A stretch of DNA of 45,567 bases, from contig JAJVLF010000015.1 in the NCBI GenBank assembly GCA_029255845.1, positions 1 to 45,567 of the forward strand, in the 5' to 3' direction. The translations under genes and the position numbers were made by a program. This DNA is from Campylobacterota bacterium (GTDB lineage Bacteria > Campylobacterota > Campylobacteria > Campylobacterales > JAJVLF01). Below are positions 9,449-19,464 of the stretch, one piece after another. Under the pieces are notes generated by a model that worked only from the letters and a program-made list of their open reading frames with translations, was not told the origin of the DNA and made no database searches. How positions within the stretch are numbered: position 1 is the stretch's first letter; every line of letters starts with the position of its first letter.

Positions 9449-9528
9449 CTAACCCTCCTTAGTTAAAACTTGCTTCCTGCAAATATATTACTAAATTCGG
9501 CAATTAGGCTCTTTTTTGTAGGGAAATA

Positions 9529-10932
9529 TTACCTTTTATTTACTTTTAGTTTTATGGCTATTATGAAATGGTATATAAAATACAAAGATATTATCCTTGA
9601 AATAAATGTTTGCACATAATAATCTATATGGAGATTATACTCTAAAATAAGCTCAAATGGATTAATCAAATGTATAAATACATCTACCCCTATATCCACA
9701 GGATAAAAAGCAGTAAATATGCTAGCACTTAATATAAGCCATACTAGTGGAAGTATATAGCTTTGCGAATAATGAGAAGTAAATTTATATGCTTTTAAAA
9801 CTATCCAATCTGTAATCTTACTGTAATCTTTTTTGCTTATTAAGGTTTTTTCTATTTTTTCTAATTCTATTGCATAGAATTTATTAATATCGCTTATATT
9901 ATTATTTTTCATTGCACAATTTTTAATAATTCTTGCTGTTTCTTTATTGGCTATATGAGATGAATCTAGGGGGATACTTTTCATAGCTTTAAATCCATAA
10001 AGACTATTAAATGTAGCATCTTTAAATATGCTTTTGTGAAAACTAAGGCTATAAAATGAGCTTTCTACAAAAGAGCCTCTTATAAATAAGACATAAGAAA
10101 AATCTGCTTCTTTTTTAAAAACACTAGAAGAAAATGACACATCTTCAAATTTGCTATTTTTAAAACTCGCCTTATCTGAAAATACAGCATTATTATAATT
10201 ACTAGTCCCAGAAAAGTGAATATCCCAAAAAAAGGCTTCTTGATTAAATTTAGTAGATGTAAATTCTGCCTTACCTTCACATATCGCACCCCAAAAATCT
10301 ACCTTTACTTTAAAGCTACTCGCCCAAAAATATAAATCCTGATTACATATCATCCTTCTAAAAGAAGCCTGAGCATAAAAAATTGAATTTCTAAAAGATG
10401 CTTGTTTTTTAAAATGTGTTCGATTAAAGTCTGACATTTTATGAAATTTACTAAATTGAAAATAAGAGTCTTCATTAAAAGTAGAGTTTTTAAAAGAGAC
10501 CTCTTCATAAAATTCTGATTTAATAAAGTTTGCTTCGCCTTTGAATTTGGCATTATCAAAAATAGCTTTTTCTTTAAATATGATATTAGAAAAATTAGCT
10601 TCCCCATAAAAGGTAGCTTCTATAAAAGATACATCATGCTCAAACATATTTTCATCAATTTTAAAAAAGAAATTATAATCTTTTAAATAGCGACCTTTTG
10701 AAAAATGTATTTCTTCAAATTTAGGAAATTCAACATAATCTAAATTTATATAAGCACTATGTTTTGAATCATAAGCGATAATTTTTCTTACTGCTTTCCA
10801 AAATAAAGTAATATTGCCATAGCTTTTAGCCCAATCTTGCTCACCATCTCTAATCATAAACCAATCTTGCTTAGAAGAATACAAAATATCTGTTTCTTCA
10901 ACTGAAAGTATTTTATTTACATCATCTCTCAT
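9529..10932 (-). CDS. Pentapeptide-repeat protein with C-terminal transmembrane segments
   Basis: Repeated A(D/N/S)F.(N/K)..F periodicity over about 250 aa; hydrophobic C-terminus. Confidence 0.85.
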   Translation of the reverse strand: MRDDVNKILSVEETDILYSSKQDWFMIRDGEQDWAKSYGNITLFWKAVRKIIAYDSKHSAYINLDYVEFPKFEEIHFSKGRYLKDYNFFFKIDENMFEHDVSFIEATFYGEANFSNIIFKEKAIFDNAKFKGEANFIKSEFYEEVSFKNSTFNEDSYFQFSKFHKMSDFNRTHFKKQASFRNSIFYAQASFRRMICNQDLYFWASSFKVKVDFWGAICEGKAEFTSTKFNQEAFFWDIHFSGTSNYNNAVFSDKASFKNSKFEDVSFSSSVFKKEADFSYVLFIRGSFVESSFYSLSFHKSIFKDATFNSLYGFKAMKSIPLDSSHIANKETARIIKNCAMKNNNISDINKFYAIELEKIEKTLISKKDYSKITDWIVLKAYKFTSHYSQSYILPLVWLILSASIFTAFYPVDIGVDVFIHLINPFELILEYNLHIDYYVQTFISRIISLYFIYHFIIAIKLKVNKR

Positions 10933-11131
10933 ATAATCACCTTAATAATGAATTAAACAATTTAACATTTAATGGTATTATATCTTATATAACCAAAAAA
11001 ACTTGTCAAGTTGCATAAAATTATAATAAACTGTATTATAAATATATATCTATCATTATTTTTATTTAAAAAGTTAATTTTAAGTAGATTAAAGATAAAA
11101 TAATAGCTTATCAAAATTAAAAAGGTTTAAA

Positions 11132-11707
11132 ATGTTTAAAAAATTATCTGTATTTACAGCTGTTTTCTTTTCTCTATTGTTTTTCGTTTCTTGTTCTTCT
11201 ACTCCTGGTATAGAAAATCCTAAAGGTGAATTATCTGATGCCCCTAAGTGGGTTCTTATGCCTTTTGTTGAGGGTTCTATGAGTGATATAGGTTCTGCTC
11301 CTGCTAATGCTGGTGGCGATGTTTCATTTCAAAGAAATCAAGCTATGGGCGATGCTAGAGATAATCTAGCTAGACAAATGGGCACAAAAGTAGGAAATAT
11401 GCTTAAAAGCTTTAAGGCTTCTACAGGAGCAAAATCTGATGCTACATTTGATCAATCTAGTGAGCAAGTAAGCAAGCAAATTGCTAGTCAAACTCTTATA
11501 GGTAGTAAAATAAAAGATATGTGGATTAGTGATAGTGGGACTATGTATGTGTTAGTTGTTTTAGATACTGAGGCTGTGATTGCTCAAATGGATAAAAATA
11601 TTAAAACATCTATGGGGAATGAAAAAGCTATGTATCAAAAGTTTTTAGCTAAAAAAGGTCAAGATGAGTTAGCTAAAGAGCTTGAAGCTTTTAAAAAAGA
11701 TAACTAG
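11132..11707 (+). CDS. LPP20-family lipoprotein
   Basis: Signal/lipobox LLFFVSCSS; PKWVLMPF...AMGDARDNLARQM. Confidence 0.8.
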   Translation: MFKKLSVFTAVFFSLLFFVSCSSTPGIENPKGELSDAPKWVLMPFVEGSMSDIGSAPANAGGDVSFQRNQAMGDARDNLARQMGTKVGNMLKSFKASTGAKSDATFDQSSEQVSKQIASQTLIGSKIKDMWISDSGTMYVLVVLDTEAVIAQMDKNIKTSMGNEKAMYQKFLAKKGQDELAKELEAFKKDN

Positions 11708-11719
11708 ACTTATAATAAA

Positions 11720-12127
11720 TTGATTTTAAAGATAGTATCATTTATATTGGTGTTTTTATTTATTATCGCTTCTTGTGCTACTAGCCTTAAAATGCCTAGT
11801 TCAGACAAGCCATCTTGGTTGATTAATCTTGGTGATTATGCTAATGGTGGTTTGGTTGCTACGGGATGTTCTGGTATGCACATTAAAGGTCTTGATGCCC
11901 AAAAAAAGCTAGCTGTTCAAAGAGCCGTTAGTTCTTTATCTATGCAAAAAAGCACTAAAGTGCAAACCATATCCAATACTAATGAGAAAAGAAATAGAGG
12001 TGTATTACAAAGCTCTAAATATAGTAGCTCATCGCAGTATCAAACAAATACTAATATTAGTTTTGAGATTAAAAAAGAATATTATGATAAATTAAATAAA
12101 GAATATTGTGTTCTTATTAAGGAATGA
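11720..12127 (+). CDS. LPP20-like lipoprotein, TTG start
   Basis: Lipobox FIIASCAT; KPSWLINL...AVQRAVSSL; stop overlaps the next ATG. Confidence 0.6.
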   Translation: MILKIVSFILVFLFIIASCATSLKMPSSDKPSWLINLGDYANGGLVATGCSGMHIKGLDAQKKLAVQRAVSSLSMQKSTKVQTISNTNEKRNRGVLQSSKYSSSSQYQTNTNISFEIKKEYYDKLNKEYCVLIKE

Positions 12128-13491
12128 TTATGAAAATATCTTTATTTATTTTATTTGCTTTTTCTTTTATTTATCCACAAAGCTTTGATGATTATCTAAA
12201 AGAACAACAACAAGATTTTAATTCTTATAAAACGGCTTTAGATAAAGAATGGAAACAATACAAATCTTTCATTAATGACTCTCCTTATAAAGTAAAAAAA
12301 CCTAAAAAGATACCTAAAGCTAAAAAGAAAGCACCTAAAAAAGACATTTCTAAAAAAGCTAAGATTTCTAAACCCATAAAAAAAAGAATTGAAAAAATAA
12401 AGATTGACACCCTTATTTTAGGCACAAGTATTGATTTTTCTTTTTTAAACTCAAAAGTTAATATCCCTTATGATAAAAGCATAAAAAAAAGTATCTCTAT
12501 CTTTAATAATAAATCAATTTCTAAATATCATAAATCAATGCAAAAAGCTAAATATAAAATGAGCATAGATTATATTAAAAAATACAAAAAAGCCAGAAGA
12601 CTAAGTGATTGGATGGCTGTATTGCTAGTAAGTGAATTTAGCGAAAACATCCATAAAAACAAAAACAAACAAAAACTATTGACTTGGTTTTTGCTCCTTG
12701 AATTAGGATATGATGTAAAAGTAGCAATTGCCAATAATGCCATCGTCCTTTTAGCAAATATGAAACATAGCCTTTATTCGACTTTATTTTTAAAAATCAA
12801 CAACAAAAACTACTATGCCATCTTCGGAGACAAAGCTAAAAAGCTAAAAACCTATTCTAGCAATATGAAAAACCTAAATGCTATGGACTTCACAAGCAAA
12901 AGAGCAGTCCTTGGCATAAATGACCATAAAAAGAAAAAACTAAGTTTTAAATATAAAAATAAACCCTATAATATAAATACCTTTTATAGCCCATCACTTA
13001 TAAAGACTTATAAAGATATGCCCCAATCTGACTATATATCATATTTCAATTCATTAATGGACAATAAAACAGAATATAATATGCTTAATGATTTATCTAA
13101 AATATTAAAAAATAAAAGTGAAATAGAAGCCATAAACATCTTACTTAGATTCGTGCAAAAATCTTTTAAATATAAAACAGATGATGATAATTTCGGATAC
13201 GAAAAAGTCTTATTTCCTGAAGAAACTATTTATTATAAATACTCTGATTGTGAAGATAGAAGCTTATTATTTGCATATTTAACAAGAAAATTATTAAAAA
13301 AAGATGTCATCTTATTAAAATACTCTGACCATCTAGCAACAGCAGTTAGGCTTGATACTCGTAATTCAAATGGGGATAGTATTAGATATAATGGTAAAGT
13401 GTATGCTATAGCTGACCCTACTTATATAAATGCTAATGTTTTTATGGCTATGCCAAAATATAAAAATGCTTCTTATAAAGTGATTAAATAA
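12124..13491 (+). CDS. Secreted transglutaminase-like protein
   Basis: Signal peptide; C-terminal YSDCEDRSLLFAYL...SDHLATAVRL...YAIADPTY matches a Cys-His-Asp arrangement. Confidence 0.6.
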   Translation: MIMKISLFILFAFSFIYPQSFDDYLKEQQQDFNSYKTALDKEWKQYKSFINDSPYKVKKPKKIPKAKKKAPKKDISKKAKISKPIKKRIEKIKIDTLILGTSIDFSFLNSKVNIPYDKSIKKSISIFNNKSISKYHKSMQKAKYKMSIDYIKKYKKARRLSDWMAVLLVSEFSENIHKNKNKQKLLTWFLLLELGYDVKVAIANNAIVLLANMKHSLYSTLFLKINNKNYYAIFGDKAKKLKTYSSNMKNLNAMDFTSKRAVLGINDHKKKKLSFKYKNKPYNINTFYSPSLIKTYKDMPQSDYISYFNSLMDNKTEYNMLNDLSKILKNKSEIEAINILLRFVQKSFKYKTDDDNFGYEKVLFPEETIYYKYSDCEDRSLLFAYLTRKLLKKDVILLKYSDHLATAVRLDTRNSNGDSIRYNGKVYAIADPTYINANVFMAMPKYKNASYKVIK

Positions 13492-13670
13492 AAAAAATAC
13501 CATTTTTTAATGGAGACTCTTTTAATGTGTAGTTTCATCTCTTCTATCTAGTTCCCATCTTGCATATTTATTTAGCATATTTAGTTTTATTGTAACCTAG
13601 CAAGATATATTCTCATCAGGAATAATTATGGAGGGAAGCAATGCCATTAAGACACTTAAACTCTTTTTTT

Positions 13671-13717
13671 CTGTAATCCGTAATCCGTAATCTGCCATTA
13701 AGTCTTAACTTAATGGC
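13671..13717. repeat. Dispersed intergenic repeat: TCCGTAATCCGTAATC plus GCCATTAAG hairpin (copy 1)
   Basis: ctgtaatccgtaatccgtaatctgccattaag-tcttaa-cttaatggc; 9-bp perfect stem. Confidence 0.7.
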
Positions 13718-13738
13718 AATAGTGGGAGATATGATAAA

Positions 13739-14194
13739 TTAAATTTTATCTAATAAGCCCTTGTTTCTTAAAATAATAATAATAGCAAAAAATATCCCCA
13801 TATTAATAAATATATCCGCCATATTAAATACAGCAAAATCAAAATAACATCTCCAAGCTATGAAATCTACAACTCCAATTCTATGAAATCTATCTATAAT
13901 GTTGCCTACTCCTCCAGCAAATATGAAGACTAGAGGTAGCTTAAAGTATATTTTTAATGCTTCATTTTTCCATACATAAATAGCTAAAAATATTAATACA
14001 GACATTTGTATGTATTTTAAATATTCTCCTAAAAACTCAAACATTGAGAATGCTATGCCTGTGTTATATACTAAATAAAAATAAATACAACCTATGTTAA
14101 AAGTTAATCCTTGAACAAAAATCCATTTTGTGTATTGGTCTATTAGGACTAAAAGGACGAAGATTGCTATATATATATAGTTTTTTTTAGCCAT
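13739..14194 (-). CDS. lspA: Lipoprotein signal peptidase
   Basis: VLIDQYTKW, YNTGIAFSMF, GGVGNIIDRFHRIGVVDFI, FNMADIFI. Confidence 0.96.
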   Translation of the reverse strand: MAKKNYIYIAIFVLLVLIDQYTKWIFVQGLTFNIGCIYFYLVYNTGIAFSMFEFLGEYLKYIQMSVLIFLAIYVWKNEALKIYFKLPLVFIFAGGVGNIIDRFHRIGVVDFIAWRCYFDFAVFNMADIFINMGIFFAIIIILRNKGLLDKI

Positions 14195-15527
14195 TTAATT
14201 TTTCTTTAAAAAATTCTTTTGCTTGTTCTAGTGATTTTATTAACACGGTTTCATTTTTGCTTTCTAAGAATACTCTTAAAAGTTTCTCTGTGCCTGAATA
14301 TCTTATAAGATGTCTCACTTTCGCTTTGTCTAATGAGGAGATTAAATCATCATATCCATTAAGTGATTTTAGAGGTATTTTTTTCTTTATTGGGATATTT
14401 AGGGTTTTGCTAGGGTATAATTTGAAGTTTCTTAGAGATTCACTTGCTGTTTTTTTGCTTTTTACTATGAGTGCCATTATTTGTAATGCGGATAAAATGC
14501 CATCTCCTGTTTTAGCAAATTCATTAAAGATTATATGACCACTTTCTTCACCGCCAAAATGGACATCTTTTTTTCTCATTAAGGCTGTTACTTTTTTATC
14601 TCCTATATCACTTTTGTAATTATTGATATTATTTTTCTTGCAAAATTCTTCTAAGGCACCATTGCTCATCTCTGTGCTTACTATGGCATTATTATTTAGC
14701 TTATTTTCACTTTTTAGGTATTTGGCTATAGAGGCTAGAGTGTTATCTCCATCTATCTTTTCTCCATTTTCATCTACTACAACTAATCTATCCGCATCTC
14801 CATCAAATGCAAAGCCTATATCGGCTCTTGATTCTACTACTTTTTTCGCTAAATCACTTATGTTTAATGCTCCACAATTATCATTTATATTATATCCATT
14901 TGGGTTATTGTGGATTGTAATCACTTCAGCGTCAAGCTCATCAAAAATAGTGGGAGCTACTTTATATGATGCTCCATTGGCTGTATCAAGCACTATCCTA
15001 TATCCTGTTAATGTATATTTTGAAGGAAATGAATTTTTTATTTGGACTATATATCTTCCTATTACATCATCTATTCTTTTTGAAGAGCCTATATTTTTAT
15101 TTGTTTGCATATATTTTGTAAAATCTTCATTAATATATATTTCTTCTATTTTCTTTTCTGCTTCATCTCTAAGCTTTCCACCATCATTATTGAAAAATTT
15201 AATGCCATTATCTTCATAAGGATTATGGCTAGCACTTATCATAATTCCCGCATCACATCTCATACTTTGAGTTAAAAATGCTACAGCAGGAGAGGGCATA
15301 GGACCAATTTGTATTACATTATATCCTATACTTGTGAGACCTGAAACTATGGCATTTTCTATCATATAGCCACTTTTTCTGGTGTCTTTTCCTATTAAGA
15401 TTTTATTGGTTTTAGAAATGCTCTTAAAGTATATCCCCATAGATAGAGCTACCTTTAAAGAAGTAAAAACATCTATCGTTTCTCCCGCCTTTCCTCTCAC
15501 ACCATCTGTGCCAAATAAATTGCCCAT
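14187..15527 (-). CDS. glmM: Phosphoglucosamine mutase
   Basis: MGNLFGTDGVRGKAG; MISASHNPYEDNGIKFF; FAFDGDADRL; IRYSGTEKLLRV. Confidence 0.97.
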   Translation of the reverse strand: MGNLFGTDGVRGKAGETIDVFTSLKVALSMGIYFKSISKTNKILIGKDTRKSGYMIENAIVSGLTSIGYNVIQIGPMPSPAVAFLTQSMRCDAGIMISASHNPYEDNGIKFFNNDGGKLRDEAEKKIEEIYINEDFTKYMQTNKNIGSSKRIDDVIGRYIVQIKNSFPSKYTLTGYRIVLDTANGASYKVAPTIFDELDAEVITIHNNPNGYNINDNCGALNISDLAKKVVESRADIGFAFDGDADRLVVVDENGEKIDGDNTLASIAKYLKSENKLNNNAIVSTEMSNGALEEFCKKNNINNYKSDIGDKKVTALMRKKDVHFGGEESGHIIFNEFAKTGDGILSALQIMALIVKSKKTASESLRNFKLYPSKTLNIPIKKKIPLKSLNGYDDLISSLDKAKVRHLIRYSGTEKLLRVFLESKNETVLIKSLEQAKEFFKEKLNG

Positions 15528-15558
15528 TGTTTTCCTTGTTTTTGCCCGTATTATATAA

Positions 15559-16602
15559 TTATTGTGTTATATAAAGAAGAGTTCTATGGCTTAAAGCATT
15601 TTCTTTTGCATGAAGAAAGTCTGTGGCTGTTTCTATTTTAATAGCAAATACATTCACTATGATTACCTTTTTCCCTACTGGAGGTTGCTCGAATTCTTTT
15701 TCATAAAAATCATTATCTAAAACCATAGCAGGTGCTGTTAATGTAGCACTAGAAATAGATGATGTGTTTTCATCCATAGGGATATTTATAGCCCTATATA
15801 ACACATTACTATATTTATCGTCTGAAGTATTTACTATTTCTACTGCGAGAGATCTCGTATGTAAAGGTAGATTAGCCCACCTTATATGAGGGAATCCTCC
15901 TGTAAATTCTGTGCCATCTTTAAAGTTTTTAGAATACAAAGCAAAAGATGGATAAATATTATCTCCTTTTGGCAAACTAGGGTCATTTGATGGTGTAGGA
16001 ATATCATAAGCATTTTTTATTATATCTATCGTATATCCATCATCACTTATTGTTACTTCATCAAAAACCTGACTAGCTCCAGGGAATCCATCAAAAGCAG
16101 ATGCATTATGGATTGGTCTCCATTTTCCTCCAGATGTGAATTGCCATATCCTCATACCTGTATCTTTACCTCTTCCTGATGCTAAAAATGGATATGAATT
16201 ACTTTCCCAAAAATACCAAACAATCTTAAATGTTTTATTTTTTAAGGTTTCTAAGAAATAATCAATAGCTATATTAGTGCTAATAGATTTACTTCCAAAA
16301 GTAATTTTATCTCCTGTTAAAGAAAAACTTATATTAGTAAAGTTCTTATTTGCTTTAACAAAACCATCAAAAGATGGTGCATTATGTATTGGTTTCCATT
16401 TTTTTTGTGCTGTAAAATTCCACACTCTGATATTATTAGTTTTTCGACCATTAGCAAGGTAATATAATGTATTATTACCTTCTTGAACTTCCCAAAAGTA
16501 CCAACCTATTTTATGAACCTTATTAACTAATGCTTGAGATGTAACATCTAAAGAAAAAGAAAAAGTTATTAAAGTAAATAAAAAAATTATAATTTTAAAC
16601 AT
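15559..16602 (-). CDS. Secreted protein: two WYFW/PIH-A-FDGF repeats plus PEBP (Raf kinase inhibitor-like) domain
   Basis: Repeats IGWYFWE...KKWKPIHNAPSFDGF and IVWYFWE...GKWRPIHNASAFDGF; C-terminal PEBP-like pattern. Confidence 0.65.
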   Translation of the reverse strand: MFKIIIFLFTLITFSFSLDVTSQALVNKVHKIGWYFWEVQEGNNTLYYLANGRKTNNIRVWNFTAQKKWKPIHNAPSFDGFVKANKNFTNISFSLTGDKITFGSKSISTNIAIDYFLETLKNKTFKIVWYFWESNSYPFLASGRGKDTGMRIWQFTSGGKWRPIHNASAFDGFPGASQVFDEVTISDDGYTIDIIKNAYDIPTPSNDPSLPKGDNIYPSFALYSKNFKDGTEFTGGFPHIRWANLPLHTRSLAVEIVNTSDDKYSNVLYRAINIPMDENTSSISSATLTAPAMVLDNDFYEKEFEQPPVGKKVIIVNVFAIKIETATDFLHAKENALSHRTLLYITQ

Positions 16603-17694
16603 TTATTTTCCTGTGTATTTAACTGTTATTGAAGATTTATAAATAGCATTATTATAGTCATTAGTCCCACTTATTTGGGAGGTAGCAAAAGCATAAACAG
16701 TAAATTTGTAGTTATGAGTTTCTCCAGCAGGAGGAAAAGGAGCTAAATAAGATGGAGTGCCAAAATCATTAGGTATATTTCTACTATTTTCATAATTAGA
16801 CAAAGGCCCTTTAGGAAGAGATGTAATACTCTTAGGTATATTTATAATATTCCAATGATATTTATCTACATCTAAATCTTTTAAAGATATTGCATAACTT
16901 TTGATAATATCTTTATCTTTAATATCACTCTGGACATCCCACGAAAAAGCAGGAGATAATGAAGAATATGCTTCGCTTAAAAACTCTCCTTCTTGCACAT
17001 CATTTGATTTTAATGTAATCCCTTTGGGTAAATCTGGTTTATTTTCTTTTGGTTGATTTCCATCTGATGTATCATTTGTATCTAATATAGATTTACCTAT
17101 CGTAAGCACCCCTGAAGATGCTTCAAATGATACATTTTCTAATGTGTTGTCAGCTTTATCAAAACCATCAAAAGCACCAGCATTATGGATTGGTTGCCAT
17201 TTTTTATCAGGAGTAAAATACCATATTGAAATTCCTTTACTTTTACTCTCACTAAATAAAAAAGCATCTCCAGTATTAACCCAAAAATACCAACCTATAT
17301 TAAAATCTTTACTTTCTAATAAGACAGCTTTTTGATTAGCTGTATCATCTGTGGGATTGTTTGTGATAGCACCAAAAGTGATAGCTTCTTTTATTTTATC
17401 TAGGCTTATATCATCAAAAACATTTTCTGCTTTAGGGAAGCCATCAAATGCATTTGCACTATGAATGGGTTGCCATTTTTTATCAAGAGTGAAATGCCAA
17501 ACTGCAAAACCACCACCTTCCTTGCTTTGAGTGAGATATGGGACATTTTTTGAGCTACTATCTTTAGCTACCCAAAATAGATATTGCATAGTAGGAGTTG
17601 AATTAGATATTTTTTCTACTAACTCATTAAAAGTTTTTGCATATAAATTATTAAAAATAAATGTATGCAAAAAAGCAATAAAAATCCATTTCAC
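16603..17694 (-). CDS. Tandem paralogue: two WYFW/PIH-A-FDGF repeats plus PEBP domain
   Basis: MQYLFWV...KKWQPIHSANAFDGF and IGWYFWV...KKWQPIHNAGAFDGF; C-terminal YLAPFPPAGETHNYKFTVYAF typical of PEBP. Confidence 0.7.
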   Translation of the reverse strand: MKWIFIAFLHTFIFNNLYAKTFNELVEKISNSTPTMQYLFWVAKDSSSKNVPYLTQSKEGGGFAVWHFTLDKKWQPIHSANAFDGFPKAENVFDDISLDKIKEAITFGAITNNPTDDTANQKAVLLESKDFNIGWYFWVNTGDAFLFSESKSKGISIWYFTPDKKWQPIHNAGAFDGFDKADNTLENVSFEASSGVLTIGKSILDTNDTSDGNQPKENKPDLPKGITLKSNDVQEGEFLSEAYSSLSPAFSWDVQSDIKDKDIIKSYAISLKDLDVDKYHWNIINIPKSITSLPKGPLSNYENSRNIPNDFGTPSYLAPFPPAGETHNYKFTVYAFATSQISGTNDYNNAIYKSSITVKYTGK

Positions 17695-17706
17695 ATTAAA
17701 CCTTTA

Positions 17707-18495
17707 CTATCTCTTTAATTGATTAACAGTCTGAAGCATTTCATCAGATGTGATGATGGCTTTAGAGTTTGCCTCATAAGCTCTTTGCCCTGCTATTAAA
17801 TCGGTCATTTCATTTACTAGCTTTACATTTGAAAGCTCAATAAACCCTTGTCTAGTTTGTCCTAATCCATTAATCCCTGCAATCCCTGCAATAGGAGCCC
17901 CACTAGATGCAGATTCTTGAAACATAGTTCCACCCATAGCATGTAGTCCTGCTTGATTTACAAAACTAGTAAGCAAAATCTGACCTACTTGTGCTGGAGC
18001 TCTATTATTGCCTTCAAGCACACTAACCATACCATCTTCACTAATATTAACATCTGTTACATTAGCAGGTATAGTTATTTGTGGGTTAAGCAAATATCCC
18101 TCAGATGTGGTAATATTACCATCTCCATTAATCTTAAAATTACCATTTTTAGTATAAGCTTCACTTCCATCAGGAAGAATAACAGAAAAAAATCCCTCTC
18201 CTGTAATAGCAATATCTAAATCATTTCCAGTTTCTTTTAAGCTACCAATTTCAAATATCTTAGCCGTAGAAGATAGCTTACTACCTAAACCAATTTGTAT
18301 CCCTGTAGGAGATATAGTTGTAGCAGAAGTAGAAGTTCCTGCATACTTCATAGTCTGATATATTAAATCTGTAAATTCTGCTCTGTTTTTCTTAAAACCA
18401 GAAGTATTTGCATTGGCGATATTATTGGAAATAGTATCAATATTTTTTTGCTGGGAAATCATCCCTGTGGCTGCCGAATAAAGAGATCGTATCAT
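17707..18495 (-). CDS. flgG: Flagellar distal rod protein FlgG
   Basis: MIRSLYSAATGMISQQKNIDTISNNIANANTSGFKKNRAEF; C-terminal SNVKLVNEMTDLIAGQRAYEANSKAI. Confidence 0.95.
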   Translation of the reverse strand: MIRSLYSAATGMISQQKNIDTISNNIANANTSGFKKNRAEFTDLIYQTMKYAGTSTSATTISPTGIQIGLGSKLSSTAKIFEIGSLKETGNDLDIAITGEGFFSVILPDGSEAYTKNGNFKINGDGNITTSEGYLLNPQITIPANVTDVNISEDGMVSVLEGNNRAPAQVGQILLTSFVNQAGLHAMGGTMFQESASSGAPIAGIAGINGLGQTRQGFIELSNVKLVNEMTDLIAGQRAYEANSKAIITSDEMLQTVNQLKR

Positions 18496-18509
18496 TTATT
18501 TACCTTTTA

Positions 18510-19304
18510 TTAATTTTTTACAACAGCTATTTTATTAATAGCTTCATTATTCATATCATCCATTTGTGTGGTCATAGCTTTTTGATTAAACTCTATTGAG
18601 CGATTTACGATTATTAAATTTGTCATAGCTATCACAGGGTTTACATTACTTCCCTCTAAAAATCCTTGCTGTAAGGCATTTGGATTATTTACAAGTGAAT
18701 ATATACCATTTTTTAATGGTTTATAAATCCCATCAGATTTTTTTTCTAAATATTTTAAATTATTAACTTCATATATTTGTATTTTATTTACAATCTCATT
18801 ACCTTGATATATATTTCCATCTGAGTCTATATGTGGAGATTGTCCAGTTAATATGATAGGTTTATCATTGGCACCCATTATAGGATTACCATTACTTTTA
18901 TTAACAAGCCTACTTTGAGAATCTATTGCTAAATTACCTTTTTTGCTTAAAAGCATATTGCCTTTCGCATCTTTTGTAGAAAAAAATAAATTATCTTTAT
19001 TTAAAACCAAATCTAGCTTATTATCAGTTTTTCTAAGAGTCCCCATAGAAAAATCAGTATATTCTTCAACTACTTGAGGAACCCTGTCCATAGTCCTATG
19101 TAAAAATTTAGCCCCTTCTTTAGTGTGATTACCTAAAGGAAGCTCTTTTCTTTTTTCATCATGGATTCTAATATAATCCCCAACAATAAGATTATCTTTT
19201 TTGAAAGAAGTAGTATTAACATTAGCGAGATTATTGGTAACCACATCAAGCCTATTAAAGCTAGTAACCATACCCCCTACTGCATTATAATAACCATTTT
19301 GCAT
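18510..19304 (-). CDS. flgF: Flagellar basal-body rod protein FlgF-like
   Basis: MQNGYYNAVGGMVTSFNRLDVVTNNLANVNTTSFKKD; GSNVNPVIAMTNLIIVNRSIEFNQKA. Confidence 0.85.
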   Translation of the reverse strand: MQNGYYNAVGGMVTSFNRLDVVTNNLANVNTTSFKKDNLIVGDYIRIHDEKRKELPLGNHTKEGAKFLHRTMDRVPQVVEEYTDFSMGTLRKTDNKLDLVLNKDNLFFSTKDAKGNMLLSKKGNLAIDSQSRLVNKSNGNPIMGANDKPIILTGQSPHIDSDGNIYQGNEIVNKIQIYEVNNLKYLEKKSDGIYKPLKNGIYSLVNNPNALQQGFLEGSNVNPVIAMTNLIIVNRSIEFNQKAMTTQMDDMNNEAINKIAVVKN

Positions 19305-19382
19305 ATCAAACCTTACTCTTTTTTATATCAAACTAAGGAAGCAATTAATATTCCAATAAGTTAAATTAGGTAATATATGGGC

Positions 19383-19459
19383 GACCTTATCGTCTAGCTG
19401 GCCAAGGACATTAGAGTTTCATTCTAAAAACGGAGGTTCAAATCCTTCTAGGGTCGCCA
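19383..19459 (+). tRNA. tRNA-Glu (anticodon TTC), CCA encoded
   Basis: Acceptor GACCTTA/TAGGGTC; D-arm GTCT..GGAC; anticodon stem-loop TTAGA-GTTTCAT-TCTAA; T-arm GGAGG-TTCAAAT-CCTTC; 3' GCCA. Confidence 0.92.
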
Positions 19460-19464
19460 ATATT

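Noticed and set aside
10080-10607. Alternative-frame ORFs (69 and 85 aa) inside the pentapeptide gene
   Set aside because: Out-of-frame products of a repetitive AT-rich gene.
10990-11050. Small inverted repeat aactt-gtc-aagtt upstream of the LPP20 operon
   Set aside because: 5-bp arms are too short to distinguish from background.
14257-15219. Antisense ORFs opposite glmM (93 aa and 198 aa)
   Set aside because: Opposite strand of a confidently identified gene, low-complexity Ser/Leu/Phe-rich translations typical of spurious antisense ORFs.
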